From Leuconostoc rapi (GTDB lineage: Bacteria; Bacillota; Bacilli; Lactobacillales; Lactobacillaceae), in NCBI RefSeq assembly GCF_016908715.1, contig NZ_JAFBEK010000002.1, positions 186,001 through 250,000 on the forward strand: DNA of 64,000 nucleotides, written 5' to 3'. Positions 30,147-37,757 of the stretch are shown piece after piece; the first letter of the stretch is position 1; each line of letters begins with the position of its first letter. The translations under genes and the position numbers were made by a program. The notes beneath the pieces were generated by a model. It had not been told where the DNA came from. It was given only the letters and a program-made list of their open reading frames with translations, and made no database searches.

Positions 30147-30230
30147 GATACTTAAATAAAAATTGAGTTAGGCCAGGTTTATGCGTCAATATTAAACTAG
30201 AAGTGACGTGTCAACATAACCTTGAAAACT

Positions 30231-30258
30231 AACCGCTTATCACAAAAGCGGTTTTTTT
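30231..30258 (+). terminator. Terminator after the Crp/Fnr gene
   Basis: AACCGCTT and AAGCGGTT arms, loop ATCACAA, then T-run. Downstream, an AAAGGAGAG site precedes a 12-codon ORF (30311-30349, MHRVQKIVFLVK) of unknown meaning in the LytTR leader. Confidence 0.8.
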
Positions 30259-30374
30259 AGTGTCTTAAATTGCTAAGATAAAAGCATAAACGAGACAAAG
30301 GAGAGATGACATGCATCGTGTTCAGAAAATCGTATTTTTGGTAAAATAGTAGCATTGTAGTTAGGAGAAGAAAT

Positions 30375-30842
30375 GTGGAAATAAAAATCACAGTTGACGA
30401 GGCAATGGCTGGTGTTGAAGTTGCTATAACAGGTAATGATATTGAACAGATGACTGCGATTGCCAAGCAGATACAAAATAAAAAAGTCGAAACAAATAAA
30501 TTAGTGGTTAAAACAGGTGATGGTATTCAGGTGGTGACACAATCAGATGTATTGTTTGTTGAAAGTTTTGGTAACGAGTTATCAATGACCTGCAATAATA
30601 AACAAACATTAGTGACGCGGAAAACGTTGAAACAGTTTTTAGCTGGTGATACGGCGCAATTATTTGTTCAAATATCGAAATCGATGGCAATAAACATGAA
30701 TGCTTTAATACGTATGGAAGCCGCATTTTCTGGTAATTATTATGCTTTTTTGACAGATGAGACACGAGTGACGGTGTCAAGGCGGTTTATTAAAGGTATT
30801 TTAAAGCGGTTAGAAGGGGGTACGGAAGATGAAATATTTTAA
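30375..30842 (+). CDS. LytTR DNA-binding regulator, copy 1
   Basis: A 155-residue protein whose C-terminal about 100 residues form a LytTR domain (QSDVLFVESFGNELSM, TRKTLKQFL, FVQISKSMAINMNALIRME, VTVSRRFIKGIL); the N-terminal part is a short beta/alpha segment without a receiver domain. Such stand-alone LytTR proteins are paired with a membrane inhibitor and often control bacteriocin or competence genes in streptococci. It starts with GTG; an ATG two bases earlier opens only MWK-stop. It overlaps the DUF3021 gene by 14 bases. Confidence 0.85.
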   Translation: MEIKITVDEAMAGVEVAITGNDIEQMTAIAKQIQNKKVETNKLVVKTGDGIQVVTQSDVLFVESFGNELSMTCNNKQTLVTRKTLKQFLAGDTAQLFVQISKSMAINMNALIRMEAAFSGNYYAFLTDETRVTVSRRFIKGILKRLEGGTEDEIF

Positions 30843-31221
30843 AGCAGGCATGATCTATTTACTTGTTGGTGTTGGTATTGGATCCTTTATTTCATTACTA
30901 TCATTTACGCTATATCAAGGGACACCTTCGATCAAACAGTTTCTTTTATTAATGACGATGAGCGCGGTAATGGGGCTATTGTCTTTGATATATGAGCTTG
31001 ATAACATGACGTTTGTGACACAATTGATCAGTCATCTGATTCTAGAAATGCTGACCTATGGGTTCTTCATATGGCTAACTTTTGGGAGTGTTATGATTGC
31101 ATTGACAAATATACCAACATTTATTATCAGTTATGTGATTATTTTCGTTGTTTTTAGAAAACAAGGACAAGCTAATGCAAGACGCATTAATCAGCAGTTG
31201 GCAGATAAAAGACAAGGGTAG
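30829..31221 (+). CDS. DUF3021 membrane protein, partner of LytTR copy 1
   Basis: A 130-residue protein with four hydrophobic helices (about 7-26, 37-54, 66-86, 92-112) and a basic C-terminal tail, as in DUF3021. In known LytTR/membrane pairs the membrane protein restrains the regulator until a stimulus. That role is inferred from the 14-base overlap with the regulator gene. A terminator follows directly. Confidence 0.8.
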   Translation: MKYFKAGMIYLLVGVGIGSFISLLSFTLYQGTPSIKQFLLLMTMSAVMGLLSLIYELDNMTFVTQLISHLILEMLTYGFFIWLTFGSVMIALTNIPTFIISYVIIFVVFRKQGQANARRINQQLADKRQG

Positions 31222-31230
31222 CTTATGATA

Positions 31231-31268
31231 AAAAAGCATTGCAATGGGTCTGTTGCAATGCTTTTTTT
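31231..31268 (+). terminator. Terminator after DUF3021 copy 1
   Basis: AAAAAGCATTGCA and TGCAATGCTTTTTTT arms around ATGGGTCTGT. Confidence 0.85.
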
Positions 31269-31297
31269 AATAATACTAAAATGTCATATCCGTTAAT

Positions 31298-31876
31298 TTA
31301 TATTTTTTGAGTATACTGTTCAATTTTTTTCAAAAATTTTTGTCTCTGTGTTAAATTACTGCTACGAATATTTGGTGAAATAAGATATTGTCTTACCTTT
31401 ATGCCACACATACTTTCTAAAACTTGTGTTTTTAAAACTTTACCATAATCTTGCTGAACAAACTTAACCATAAGTTTAGGTGTATCATGGGTTACGATAA
31501 TGCTGGCCGATTTCCCTTTCAGTAGTTTATTAGGTAAGATTTTTTTAGTAGAATAGGAGTAAGCAAAGTTTTGAACCAAGACACGGTCAATAAAGCCCTT
31601 TAAAATAGCAGGCATGCCACTCCACCAGATAGGAAAAATAAAAATGATATGGTCACTCCATGAAATAGCTTCCCTGTAAGCTTTTGTTTCTTGATCATAT
31701 TGTAAATGCCTTCTTTTATGTATTTTATCAAAATAAAGAACGGGATCAAATTTTTCTTTATACAGATCAATGACACGCGTTTGATGACTATGATTAATGT
31801 TTTTAATCACAGTATTTAAAATGTCACCATTGAGACTTTCATGATGTGGGTAGGTATATATAATTAATATTTTCAT
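31298..31876 (-). CDS. NAD(P)H-dependent flavodoxin-like oxidoreductase
   Basis: A 192-residue protein of the NQO1/KefF/YwrO flavodoxin-fold group: MKILIIYTYPHHESLNG at the start binds FMN phosphate, and FIFPIWWSGMPAILKGFIDRV forms the isoalloxazine site. It probably reduces quinones, azo or electrophilic compounds with NAD(P)H. The start at 31876 has no ribosome site; a -10 box (TATACT) ends six bases before the ATG, so the mRNA is predicted to be leaderless. It is divergent from a TetR regulator that most likely controls it. Confidence 0.85.
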   Translation of the reverse strand: MKILIIYTYPHHESLNGDILNTVIKNINHSHQTRVIDLYKEKFDPVLYFDKIHKRRHLQYDQETKAYREAISWSDHIIFIFPIWWSGMPAILKGFIDRVLVQNFAYSYSTKKILPNKLLKGKSASIIVTHDTPKLMVKFVQQDYGKVLKTQVLESMCGIKVRQYLISPNIRSSNLTQRQKFLKKIEQYTQKI

Positions 31877-31882
31877 AGGACT

Positions 31883-31910
31883 AGTATACATTATCATATT
31901 GTGATGTCAC
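31883..31910 (-). promoter_or_regulatory. Promoter and candidate TetR operator
   Basis: Minus strand GTGACA (31905-31910), 16-base spacer, TATACT (31883-31888), ATG six bases on. The spacer contains the inverted repeat ATCA-TATTG-TGAT (31893-31905), a good candidate for the divergent TetR protein. Confidence 0.55.
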
Positions 31911-31938
31911 TGAACAAAAATAGGAAAAATGGTGATTT

Positions 31939-32469
31939 ATGAAAAAAGAAACGACAAAAAAGCTCATTGTTGCTTTGAAAATATTGACTGAGAAAAAATT
32001 ATTAGATGAAATATCCGTCAGTGAATTGACAAATAAAGCAAAAATAAACAGAGGTACTTTTTATTTATCTTATGATGACTTTAATGATTTCATTCTTTCT
32101 ATAGAGCAAGAACTGTTGGTTGGTTTTAAGAAGAAACTCATTTATGATTTTGTAGCCTGTGGTTTGGGTGAAGGAATGGTAAATATATTCAAATATATTG
32201 ATGAAAATATGATAATTTTTAAAATAGTCATGTTAGATGGCTTATTTTTGAAGCAATTTGACGAGGCAATCACAGCGTTTATTAGAAAATATAATTGCTT
32301 TAATCCCTCACTTCCTAACGAATATAGTCAAGCACTACTATTAAACTCAACAGTTGCTATTATAAAAATATGGGTTTTTGAGAAAAAACCAAGAAGTGTT
32401 AAAGAGATAACAAATATTTTTTATAAAACCAGAACCCTCTCTCCCATAAATCTAGTGACATCAAAATGA
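31939..32469 (+). CDS. TetR/AcrR-family regulator
   Basis: A 176-residue protein with an N-terminal helix-turn-helix (TKKLIVALKILTEKK, ISVSELTNKAKINRGTFYLSYDDFNDF) and a C-terminal helical ligand domain. It is transcribed away from the oxidoreductase gene and 62 bases separate both starts, the classic arrangement of a repressor and its target. The inducer is unknown. Confidence 0.85.
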   Translation: MKKETTKKLIVALKILTEKKLLDEISVSELTNKAKINRGTFYLSYDDFNDFILSIEQELLVGFKKKLIYDFVACGLGEGMVNIFKYIDENMIIFKIVMLDGLFLKQFDEAITAFIRKYNCFNPSLPNEYSQALLLNSTVAIIKIWVFEKKPRSVKEITNIFYKTRTLSPINLVTSK

Positions 32470-32523
32470 TTTGTGCTATGATGAAACTACCGATATTAAT
32501 CACCTACAATAAGGAAACTAGTC

Positions 32524-32682
32524 ATGAAAAAGAAGACCATTGGCCGTACTGATTTGGATAACACCCTAAATGAGATCACATCTCATCCAGAACGTGGATT
32601 GGGGTTGCTTGGCGTTAAGGGGATCATTGGATTAATGATACTTGTCGTATTGGCATTGATTGTGTATATTCTGGCGCAATAA
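32524..32682 (+). CDS. Small tail-anchored membrane protein, 52 residues
   Basis: Starts MKKKTIGRTDLDNTLNEI, a charged soluble part (1-30) followed by one transmembrane helix (about 33-51, IIGLMILVVLALIVYILAQ) at the very C-terminus. AAGGAAAC lies eight bases upstream of the ATG. No family recognised. It sits between the TetR gene and topB with its own upstream TATGAT-like box. Confidence 0.6.
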   Translation: MKKKTIGRTDLDNTLNEITSHPERGLGLLGVKGIIGLMILVVLALIVYILAQ

Positions 32683-32782
32683 GATATCTTGGGTTATGAA
32701 GCTTAAGACAAGCATGCAAGACCTCCCTGCAATCTGTTAAAATTAAAAAAGATAATTCAAGAAAGATATGAAACCATAACTT

Positions 32783-34852
32783 ATGCCTAACTACCTTATT
32801 TTAACTGAAAAGCCATCAGCTGCAGCCAATTTTGGCAAAGCATTGGGTGGCAAAACAGGAGCATTTAACAATTTCACCTACAAAATTACCAATCTTCGTG
32901 GACACGTCATGACGTTAAAAGATCCCGAAGAAATGGTCTCTGAAGACTTGAAAAAGCAATATAAATCTTGGTTAGTCAAGCATTTACCATGGGATTTAAA
33001 TGATTTTTCCTGGGAACGAACATATATTCGTCAGCGTAATATGCGTACTGGTAAAGTTGAATCGACTAAAAAATTAATTGATGATCTTAAAAAAGAAATT
33101 AAGATGGGTTATGATGCCATTGTGATTGCAACCGATACGGATCCGTCAGGTGAAGGAGAATTATTGGCTTGGGAGGCATTAGACGCGATTAAATGGCGTG
33201 GGCAAGTGCTACGAGTTAACTTCATGGATGAATCTGCAACAGGCATTAAAACAGCCATGGCGAATTTGCGTGATGTCTCAGATAAGCAACAAGACGGTGA
33301 GTATATTAAAGGCGAGAGTCGTAATCGCTGGGATTTTGCATCAATGCAACTCACGCGAATCGCGACAACTGCTGCCAAAAAACAGGGATTTAAAGTTGTT
33401 GCGCGTGAAGGCCGTTTAAAATCAGTCATTGTTTGGCAGATTTATGCCCAATTACTAGCGATTAAAAATTACGTGAAAAAGCCTTACTTTGAAGTTAAAT
33501 TTAAGGACCCAGCTGGGCATATTTTTGGTCGTGTGACACCGGATGGTGATGTCATACCTTGGCGTTTTTCAACAAAAAATGATGCGCAAAAGGATATGGC
33601 GCAATATCATGAGAGTGCGGTTGCCAATGAAAAGCATCAAACACGTACGCAGGCACCAGGAAAATTACTTGATTTGGCAGGATTAGCTGCTATTTTAGCA
33701 CCTCGTGGTTTCTCGTCAAAAGAAGTTTTGAGCACCTACCAAAAAATGTACGAAGCACAAGTGGTGTCTTATCCACGGACAGAAGATAAAACTGTCACGC
33801 CAGAACAATTTAATGAGTTATTACCTAAAATTGACCAAATTGCAGCACTTGTCAATGTTGATACTGTGTTACTTACGCATCGCCAACCACGTCCAACACA
33901 CGTCAAAAATAAAGGCGCTCATGGCGCCAACCGACCAGGTGAAAATGTACCAACAAGTTTGGCAGGTTTAACTAAATTTGGGCCAAGCGCACAAGCAATT
34001 TATGATATTTTAGCTAAAAACTATCTAGCCATGCTTGCTGAAGATTATGTCTATGATCATGTGACAGCTGATTTACAAGATTATCCATTATTTAAAACAG
34101 CTTTTAATATACCAATCGAAATGAATTTTAAAGCAGTTTACGATTCTCAGCGGGCGATTAAGGTTGAAGAAGATATCGAAGATGATAACACTGGGCAGTT
34201 AGGACCAATTGCGCAACCGTATTTGTATGAGGGTGCGAATAAAAAGCCACAAACACCGACAACTAAATGGATCATGGCGTTTTTAGAAAAGCATCATGTC
34301 GGGACAGGTGCCACACGAGTATCAACCTTATCTGACATGAGTCGCGGTACAAAAGCTATGATCAAAGAAACACGCGGCAAATTAACGTTAACTGAAACAG
34401 GGAACGTCTCAGCGGTGATGGTCAAAGATACATGGATTGCGTCACCAAAAATTACCAAACGACTATTTGAAATGATGGACCAAGTCGGTCAATTTGAAAT
34501 AACAATGCCTAAATTACTTGATTCGATCACACAGGTTGTTGAACATGATATGCCAATTATGTTGTCAAACGCTGACGACCTTGAATCCTTATTAGGAAAG
34601 CCGAAACCCGCACCAAAAAGACAAGTTACTGAAAAAATAACGGGCATATTTAAAGGTGAGGAAATTACCTTTGCCAAATCGTGGAGTGGACATACTTTTA
34701 CAGATGATGAGCTGGCTAAGCTATTAAATGGGGATGAAATCAGTTTTGATGCGAAGTCAAAACGTGGTAAAGCATATACTGCGAGTGGTAAAATGGCAAA
34801 ACAAACATTTAAAGGCAGTACTTTTTACGGTTTTAAGTTGAATCCAAAGTGA
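32783..34852 (+). CDS. topB: DNA topoisomerase III (type IA)
   Basis: A 689-residue topoisomerase that passes single strands to relax or decatenate DNA. N-terminal Toprim domain with YLILTEKPSAAANF and ATDTDPSGEGELLAWEA; the catalytic tyrosine is Y330 in VVSYPRTEDKTVTP; GTGATRVSTLSDM belongs to the core. The C-terminal about 60 residues (ITFAKSWSGHTFTDDELAKLL) match the small domain of Firmicutes TopB. It starts LPNY-like MPNYLILTEKP after a weak ribosome site. Confidence 0.92.
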   Translation: MPNYLILTEKPSAAANFGKALGGKTGAFNNFTYKITNLRGHVMTLKDPEEMVSEDLKKQYKSWLVKHLPWDLNDFSWERTYIRQRNMRTGKVESTKKLIDDLKKEIKMGYDAIVIATDTDPSGEGELLAWEALDAIKWRGQVLRVNFMDESATGIKTAMANLRDVSDKQQDGEYIKGESRNRWDFASMQLTRIATTAAKKQGFKVVAREGRLKSVIVWQIYAQLLAIKNYVKKPYFEVKFKDPAGHIFGRVTPDGDVIPWRFSTKNDAQKDMAQYHESAVANEKHQTRTQAPGKLLDLAGLAAILAPRGFSSKEVLSTYQKMYEAQVVSYPRTEDKTVTPEQFNELLPKIDQIAALVNVDTVLLTHRQPRPTHVKNKGAHGANRPGENVPTSLAGLTKFGPSAQAIYDILAKNYLAMLAEDYVYDHVTADLQDYPLFKTAFNIPIEMNFKAVYDSQRAIKVEEDIEDDNTGQLGPIAQPYLYEGANKKPQTPTTKWIMAFLEKHHVGTGATRVSTLSDMSRGTKAMIKETRGKLTLTETGNVSAVMVKDTWIASPKITKRLFEMMDQVGQFEITMPKLLDSITQVVEHDMPIMLSNADDLESLLGKPKPAPKRQVTEKITGIFKGEEITFAKSWSGHTFTDDELAKLLNGDEISFDAKSKRGKAYTASGKMAKQTFKGSTFYGFKLNPK

Positions 34853-34889
34853 TGAACTGTTATGGTATTTATAAGGGGGGAAGTAAGAC

Positions 34890-35159
34890 ATGGCATTTTT
34901 AAAAAAGCAACAGGATCTACTATCATATTTAGAAACAATTCATTTAGACGCTGGTGTGGAGCAAGCGTTGGTTGACCGTGCAATTGTACAATTAAAAAAG
35001 AAGACCTATGAGCGTAGGGTGATTGTTGATCTTGCATCTGGGTTCCGGCAGTTAGCGTTAGAACAAAAAATTTCTAAAGCAGGTTTGGCGCTATATACTA
35101 AGTTACAAAAGCCACATATTGGGGATGATGTTGGTTTAACTGCGGGATTGTGGTTTTAA
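34890..35159 (+). CDS. Bacteriocin-immunity-like helical protein
   Basis: An 89-residue all-helical protein (DLLSYLETIHLDAGVEQALV, AIVQLKKKTYERRVIVDLAS) resembling enterocin A-type immunity proteins, which protect cells from pediocin-like bacteriocins by locking the bound mannose PTS receptor. The similarity is at the level of size and pattern; no bacteriocin precursor lies nearby. GGGGGGAAG is a strong ribosome site. A terminator follows, then LytTR copy 2. Confidence 0.6.
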   Translation: MAFLKKQQDLLSYLETIHLDAGVEQALVDRAIVQLKKKTYERRVIVDLASGFRQLALEQKISKAGLALYTKLQKPHIGDDVGLTAGLWF

Positions 35160-35188
35160 AAAAACGATGTAAGTCATAAAATATTTGA

Positions 35189-35224
35189 ACGCCTTCTGTC
35201 TCATCACAGAAGGTGTTTTATTTT
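35189..35224 (+). terminator. Terminator after the immunity-like gene
   Basis: ACGCCTTCTGT and ACAGAAGGTGT arms, loop CTCATC, tail TTTATTTT. Confidence 0.8.
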
Positions 35225-35364
35225 GTAGTACTAGCCAGATAATAAGCTATTTGGACCAACTAGAAGCAAATATAACCCATGTAGTTGATTAAGCTATTAT
35301 GATTAAGCGCCTAGTATGATAATGATTATAGTCAAAAAGAAAGGGAAACTGTTGTGCTAATGTT

Positions 35365-35802
35365 ATGGATATACAAATTGTGATTGATAAGAGCATAGGC
35401 GAAGATTCTATTATGTTCAAAGTAAAAGAAATGACACCAGAGTACACAAAATTAATTGAGCAACTACAACATTTACCTTATAGACTCATTGGGTCAAAAG
35501 GAAATAAAAAATATCAAATTGATTATGTGTCGCTTCTAAAGATAAATGTTATTGATAAAAAAATATATGCAACAACTGATGACAATCAAAATTTTATATT
35601 ATCAGAGACGCTTAAAGAACTTTCAAACAAATTGCCAAATGAATTTCTGAGAATTTCAAACTCTGAAATTGTCAACGCAAATAAAATTGCATCACTGGAA
35701 TTAACATTTGGTGGAAAGATAAAGATATTTTTAAAGTCAAATCAAGTGACGTATTCTAGTAGAGGCTATTTGAAAGAAATAAAGGGGTATTTTGGACTAT
35801 GA
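35365..35802 (+). CDS. LytTR DNA-binding regulator, copy 2
   Basis: A 145-residue paralogue of the protein at 30375, with the same layout: short N-terminal part and C-terminal LytTR domain (IDYVSLLKINVIDKKIY, LPNEFLRISNSEIVNANKIASLEL, VTYSSRGYLKEIKGYF). The nearest good ribosome site (AAAGGGAA) is about 18 bases upstream and is better placed for a nine-codon ORF starting GTG at 35355. It is followed by DUF3021 with an ATGA overlap. Confidence 0.82.
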   Translation: MDIQIVIDKSIGEDSIMFKVKEMTPEYTKLIEQLQHLPYRLIGSKGNKKYQIDYVSLLKINVIDKKIYATTDDNQNFILSETLKELSNKLPNEFLRISNSEIVNANKIASLELTFGGKIKIFLKSNQVTYSSRGYLKEIKGYFGL

Positions 35803-36314
35803 AAAAATTTAAACAAATATTGACAGTTGCGATGATGAGCATTGGTATATGTACGACGTTAAGTGTGTTTCTCTATTTAACGCTTGGACGGGGTAGTTTT
35901 AATTTTATACAACCATTTACAATGATGCTTTCTGATCCAATATACAATGCAACACTTTCTATTCTTATCTATGCTATTTTTGGTGTATCTGTTTTTACAG
36001 CAATCAATTTATTTAAAGATCAAAATACGAGTACACAAAGGCAGCATAAAAATATTATCAGGCACTTTTTAATCAGTACGATGACATTTGCGTTACTTGG
36101 TTTTTTAACGAGTTTTCCGGTTGGTACACCGTTAAATCATGTGTGGGCATATTATTATGCCAGTGGTTTGACAATAACTAATACGATTGTTAATATTTTG
36201 TTGATACCTGTTGTTGAATCACTCGTGATTTATTTATTAGTTTATCTTGGACTGTGGTTATTCTATCGTCATCAAATAAAACAATTAAATCAAATAATTA
36301 AATCAAATAATTAA
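35799..36314 (+). CDS. DUF3021 membrane protein, partner of LytTR copy 2
   Basis: A 171-residue protein with four hydrophobic helices (about 8-28, 43-67, 87-105 and 122-150) and a basic C-terminus. Longer than copy 1. The start overlaps the LytTR stop by ATGA. Its last codons lie inside a run of three 13-bp direct repeats, so the C-terminus would change with repeat number. Confidence 0.78.
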   Translation: MKKFKQILTVAMMSIGICTTLSVFLYLTLGRGSFNFIQPFTMMLSDPIYNATLSILIYAIFGVSVFTAINLFKDQNTSTQRQHKNIIRHFLISTMTFALLGFLTSFPVGTPLNHVWAYYYASGLTITNTIVNILLIPVVESLVIYLLVYLGLWLFYRHQIKQLNQIIKSNN

Positions 36315-36325
36315 ATCAAATAATT
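36287..36325 (+). repeat. Three perfect 13-bp tandem repeats
   Basis: AAATCAAATAATT occurs three times head to tail across the stop codon of the DUF3021 gene. The unit is not a multiple of three. Confidence 0.9.
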
Positions 36326-36351
36326 AAGTCTGAAAAATAGTTTTAAACAAC

Positions 36352-36406
36352 AAAAAATAGGTTAGTGTGCTTAGAAAGATGATCTGCACATTAACCTATT
36401 TTTTTA
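36352..36406. terminator. Bidirectional terminator between DUF3021 and tenA
   Basis: AAATAGGTTAgTGTGC and GCACAtTAACCTATTT arms with A-run on the left and T-run on the right. Confidence 0.85.
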
Positions 36407-36414
36407 CATGATTT

Positions 36415-37083
36415 TTAAAAGTCAAACTGCCATTGTGTTTGTTTCCAAGCAGCTTCCCAGAAACGCCATTCCATTTCTAAACTTTTCAAAAATGTTTGGG
36501 CGACATGTTCTTTCTGGCTGTCGTTAAGATTAGCAACGGCACGTTCTAATGCATCAAAACGCCAAGCATTATAATCAATGTCATCATTTGCTTTTGGTGC
36601 ATAGATTTCAATCCATTCTTTGAGTGGGTTGGCATCGTTATTCGCACCTCGTGCAACCAGTTCGCAGCCAATCACGCCATAACTCCAAGCGCAAGGTAAC
36701 AAAACAGCAATCGCATCAGCGTAGGTACCATGATAAGCTGATGTATACATGTGATCTGTATAGAGTTGTGTCTCTGGGCTACGCCGCCAATTTTCTATAT
36801 GATGACCCGTAACATTTAACATGACTTCATGCGCTTTTGATTCATCACTGACAAATTGCGCTGTTTCTAAAAGCCGCGCAATATCGTCTGCATCAGTTGT
36901 TTTTGTGACTGTGAGTGCAGTGACCTGTAAATAGTCTTTAAGATAATGTTCATCTTGTTCAACGTAATAGTTTAATATATCGTCAGGAACGTTTCCGTCA
37001 GCAATACTTTGAACAAATGGGTGTGACATAATCGCGTCCATGATAGGTTGCGCTCGTGTTAATACGTCTTGTGAAAAAGTCAT
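36415..37083 (-). CDS. tenA: Aminopyrimidine aminohydrolase / thiaminase II TenA
   Basis: TenA hydrolyses aminomethyl-pyrimidines from degraded thiamin to HMP for salvage. The 222-residue helical protein starts MTFSQDVLTRAQPIMDAIMSHPFV and has YVEQDEHYLKDY, ALLPCAWSYGVIG (with the catalytic Cys) and WRFDALE. The ATG at 37083 is chosen; the longer frame would overlap the upstream gene by 58 bases. It is the last gene of the TPP-controlled operon, so it feeds the pyrimidine brought in by the transporter. Confidence 0.92.
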   Translation of the reverse strand: MTFSQDVLTRAQPIMDAIMSHPFVQSIADGNVPDDILNYYVEQDEHYLKDYLQVTALTVTKTTDADDIARLLETAQFVSDESKAHEVMLNVTGHHIENWRRSPETQLYTDHMYTSAYHGTYADAIAVLLPCAWSYGVIGCELVARGANNDANPLKEWIEIYAPKANDDIDYNAWRFDALERAVANLNDSQKEHVAQTFLKSLEMEWRFWEAAWKQTQWQFDF

Positions 37084-37094
37084 AAATGATCTCC

Positions 37095-37757
37095 TCAGTA
37101 CCAACGTGGTACTAGTAATAATTGAAAAGCAATTAAAATAATGATGAGCCAAAGCCAGTCTTGCTTTTTAATTGTCACAACATTGAGGTGTGTGCGTACG
37201 GCACCTTCTGTGAAACCATGGCTAACCATACCTTCAGCTAGATTTTGCGACCAACGGATGGCCGACAAAATTGCTTTAAAATAGAGCTGTGGTTGCCAAA
37301 TGTGCAGTGTTTGACCGCGCATCTGAGAAGCAACACGAATTGTCTTAATCTGTTGGCTGACAGCGGGCATAAAGTTTAAGACACCAACCAAAGCATAAAC
37401 GAAGGTCGCACTAAGCTTAGCTTTTTGTTCAAGTGTTGCTAAGAAAATATCACGTTCATCGTTGATTTTAAGCGTAAATAGACCACCTAACCAAAGATAT
37501 GCAAAGACACGCGATAGCATCACCCAAGCCATGTGTACATGATCACCCGTGCCAAAGTACATCAGCGAAAACCAAGAACCAAAACCAGGTAGCAATGGTA
37601 ATATGAACAGCCATAACCATTGTCGCCAGCTGAGTTTAAGAAATAGGTATAAAAAGGCGCTAACACCAATAACAATAATATTAATCGTGACACTTTTTAT
37701 AAAGGTAAGTTCTAATGCAATAATCATAACTGTTGTAAATTTTATAAGTGGATTCAT
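37095..37757 (-). CDS. ykoC: ECF transporter T component (YkoC-like)
   Basis: A 220-residue membrane protein with five to six helices and the two conserved T-component loops with Ala-Arg-Gly motifs (IRVASQMRGQ and a later SAIRWSQNLAEGMVSHG). It couples the ATPase to the S component. The start overlaps the ATPase stop by ATGA. Part of the thiamin-precursor operon. Confidence 0.88.
   Translation of the reverse strand: MNPLIKFTTVMIIALELTFIKSVTINIIVIGVSAFLYLFLKLSWRQWLWLFILPLLPGFGSWFSLMYFGTGDHVHMAWVMLSRVFAYLWLGGLFTLKINDERDIFLATLEQKAKLSATFVYALVGVLNFMPAVSQQIKTIRVASQMRGQTLHIWQPQLYFKAILSAIRWSQNLAEGMVSHGFTEGAVRTHLNVVTIKKQDWLWLIIILIAFQLLLVPRWY

Noticed and set aside
36287-36325. CRISPR-like repeat
   Set aside because: Direct tandem copies without spacers; not an array, and no cas gene is present.
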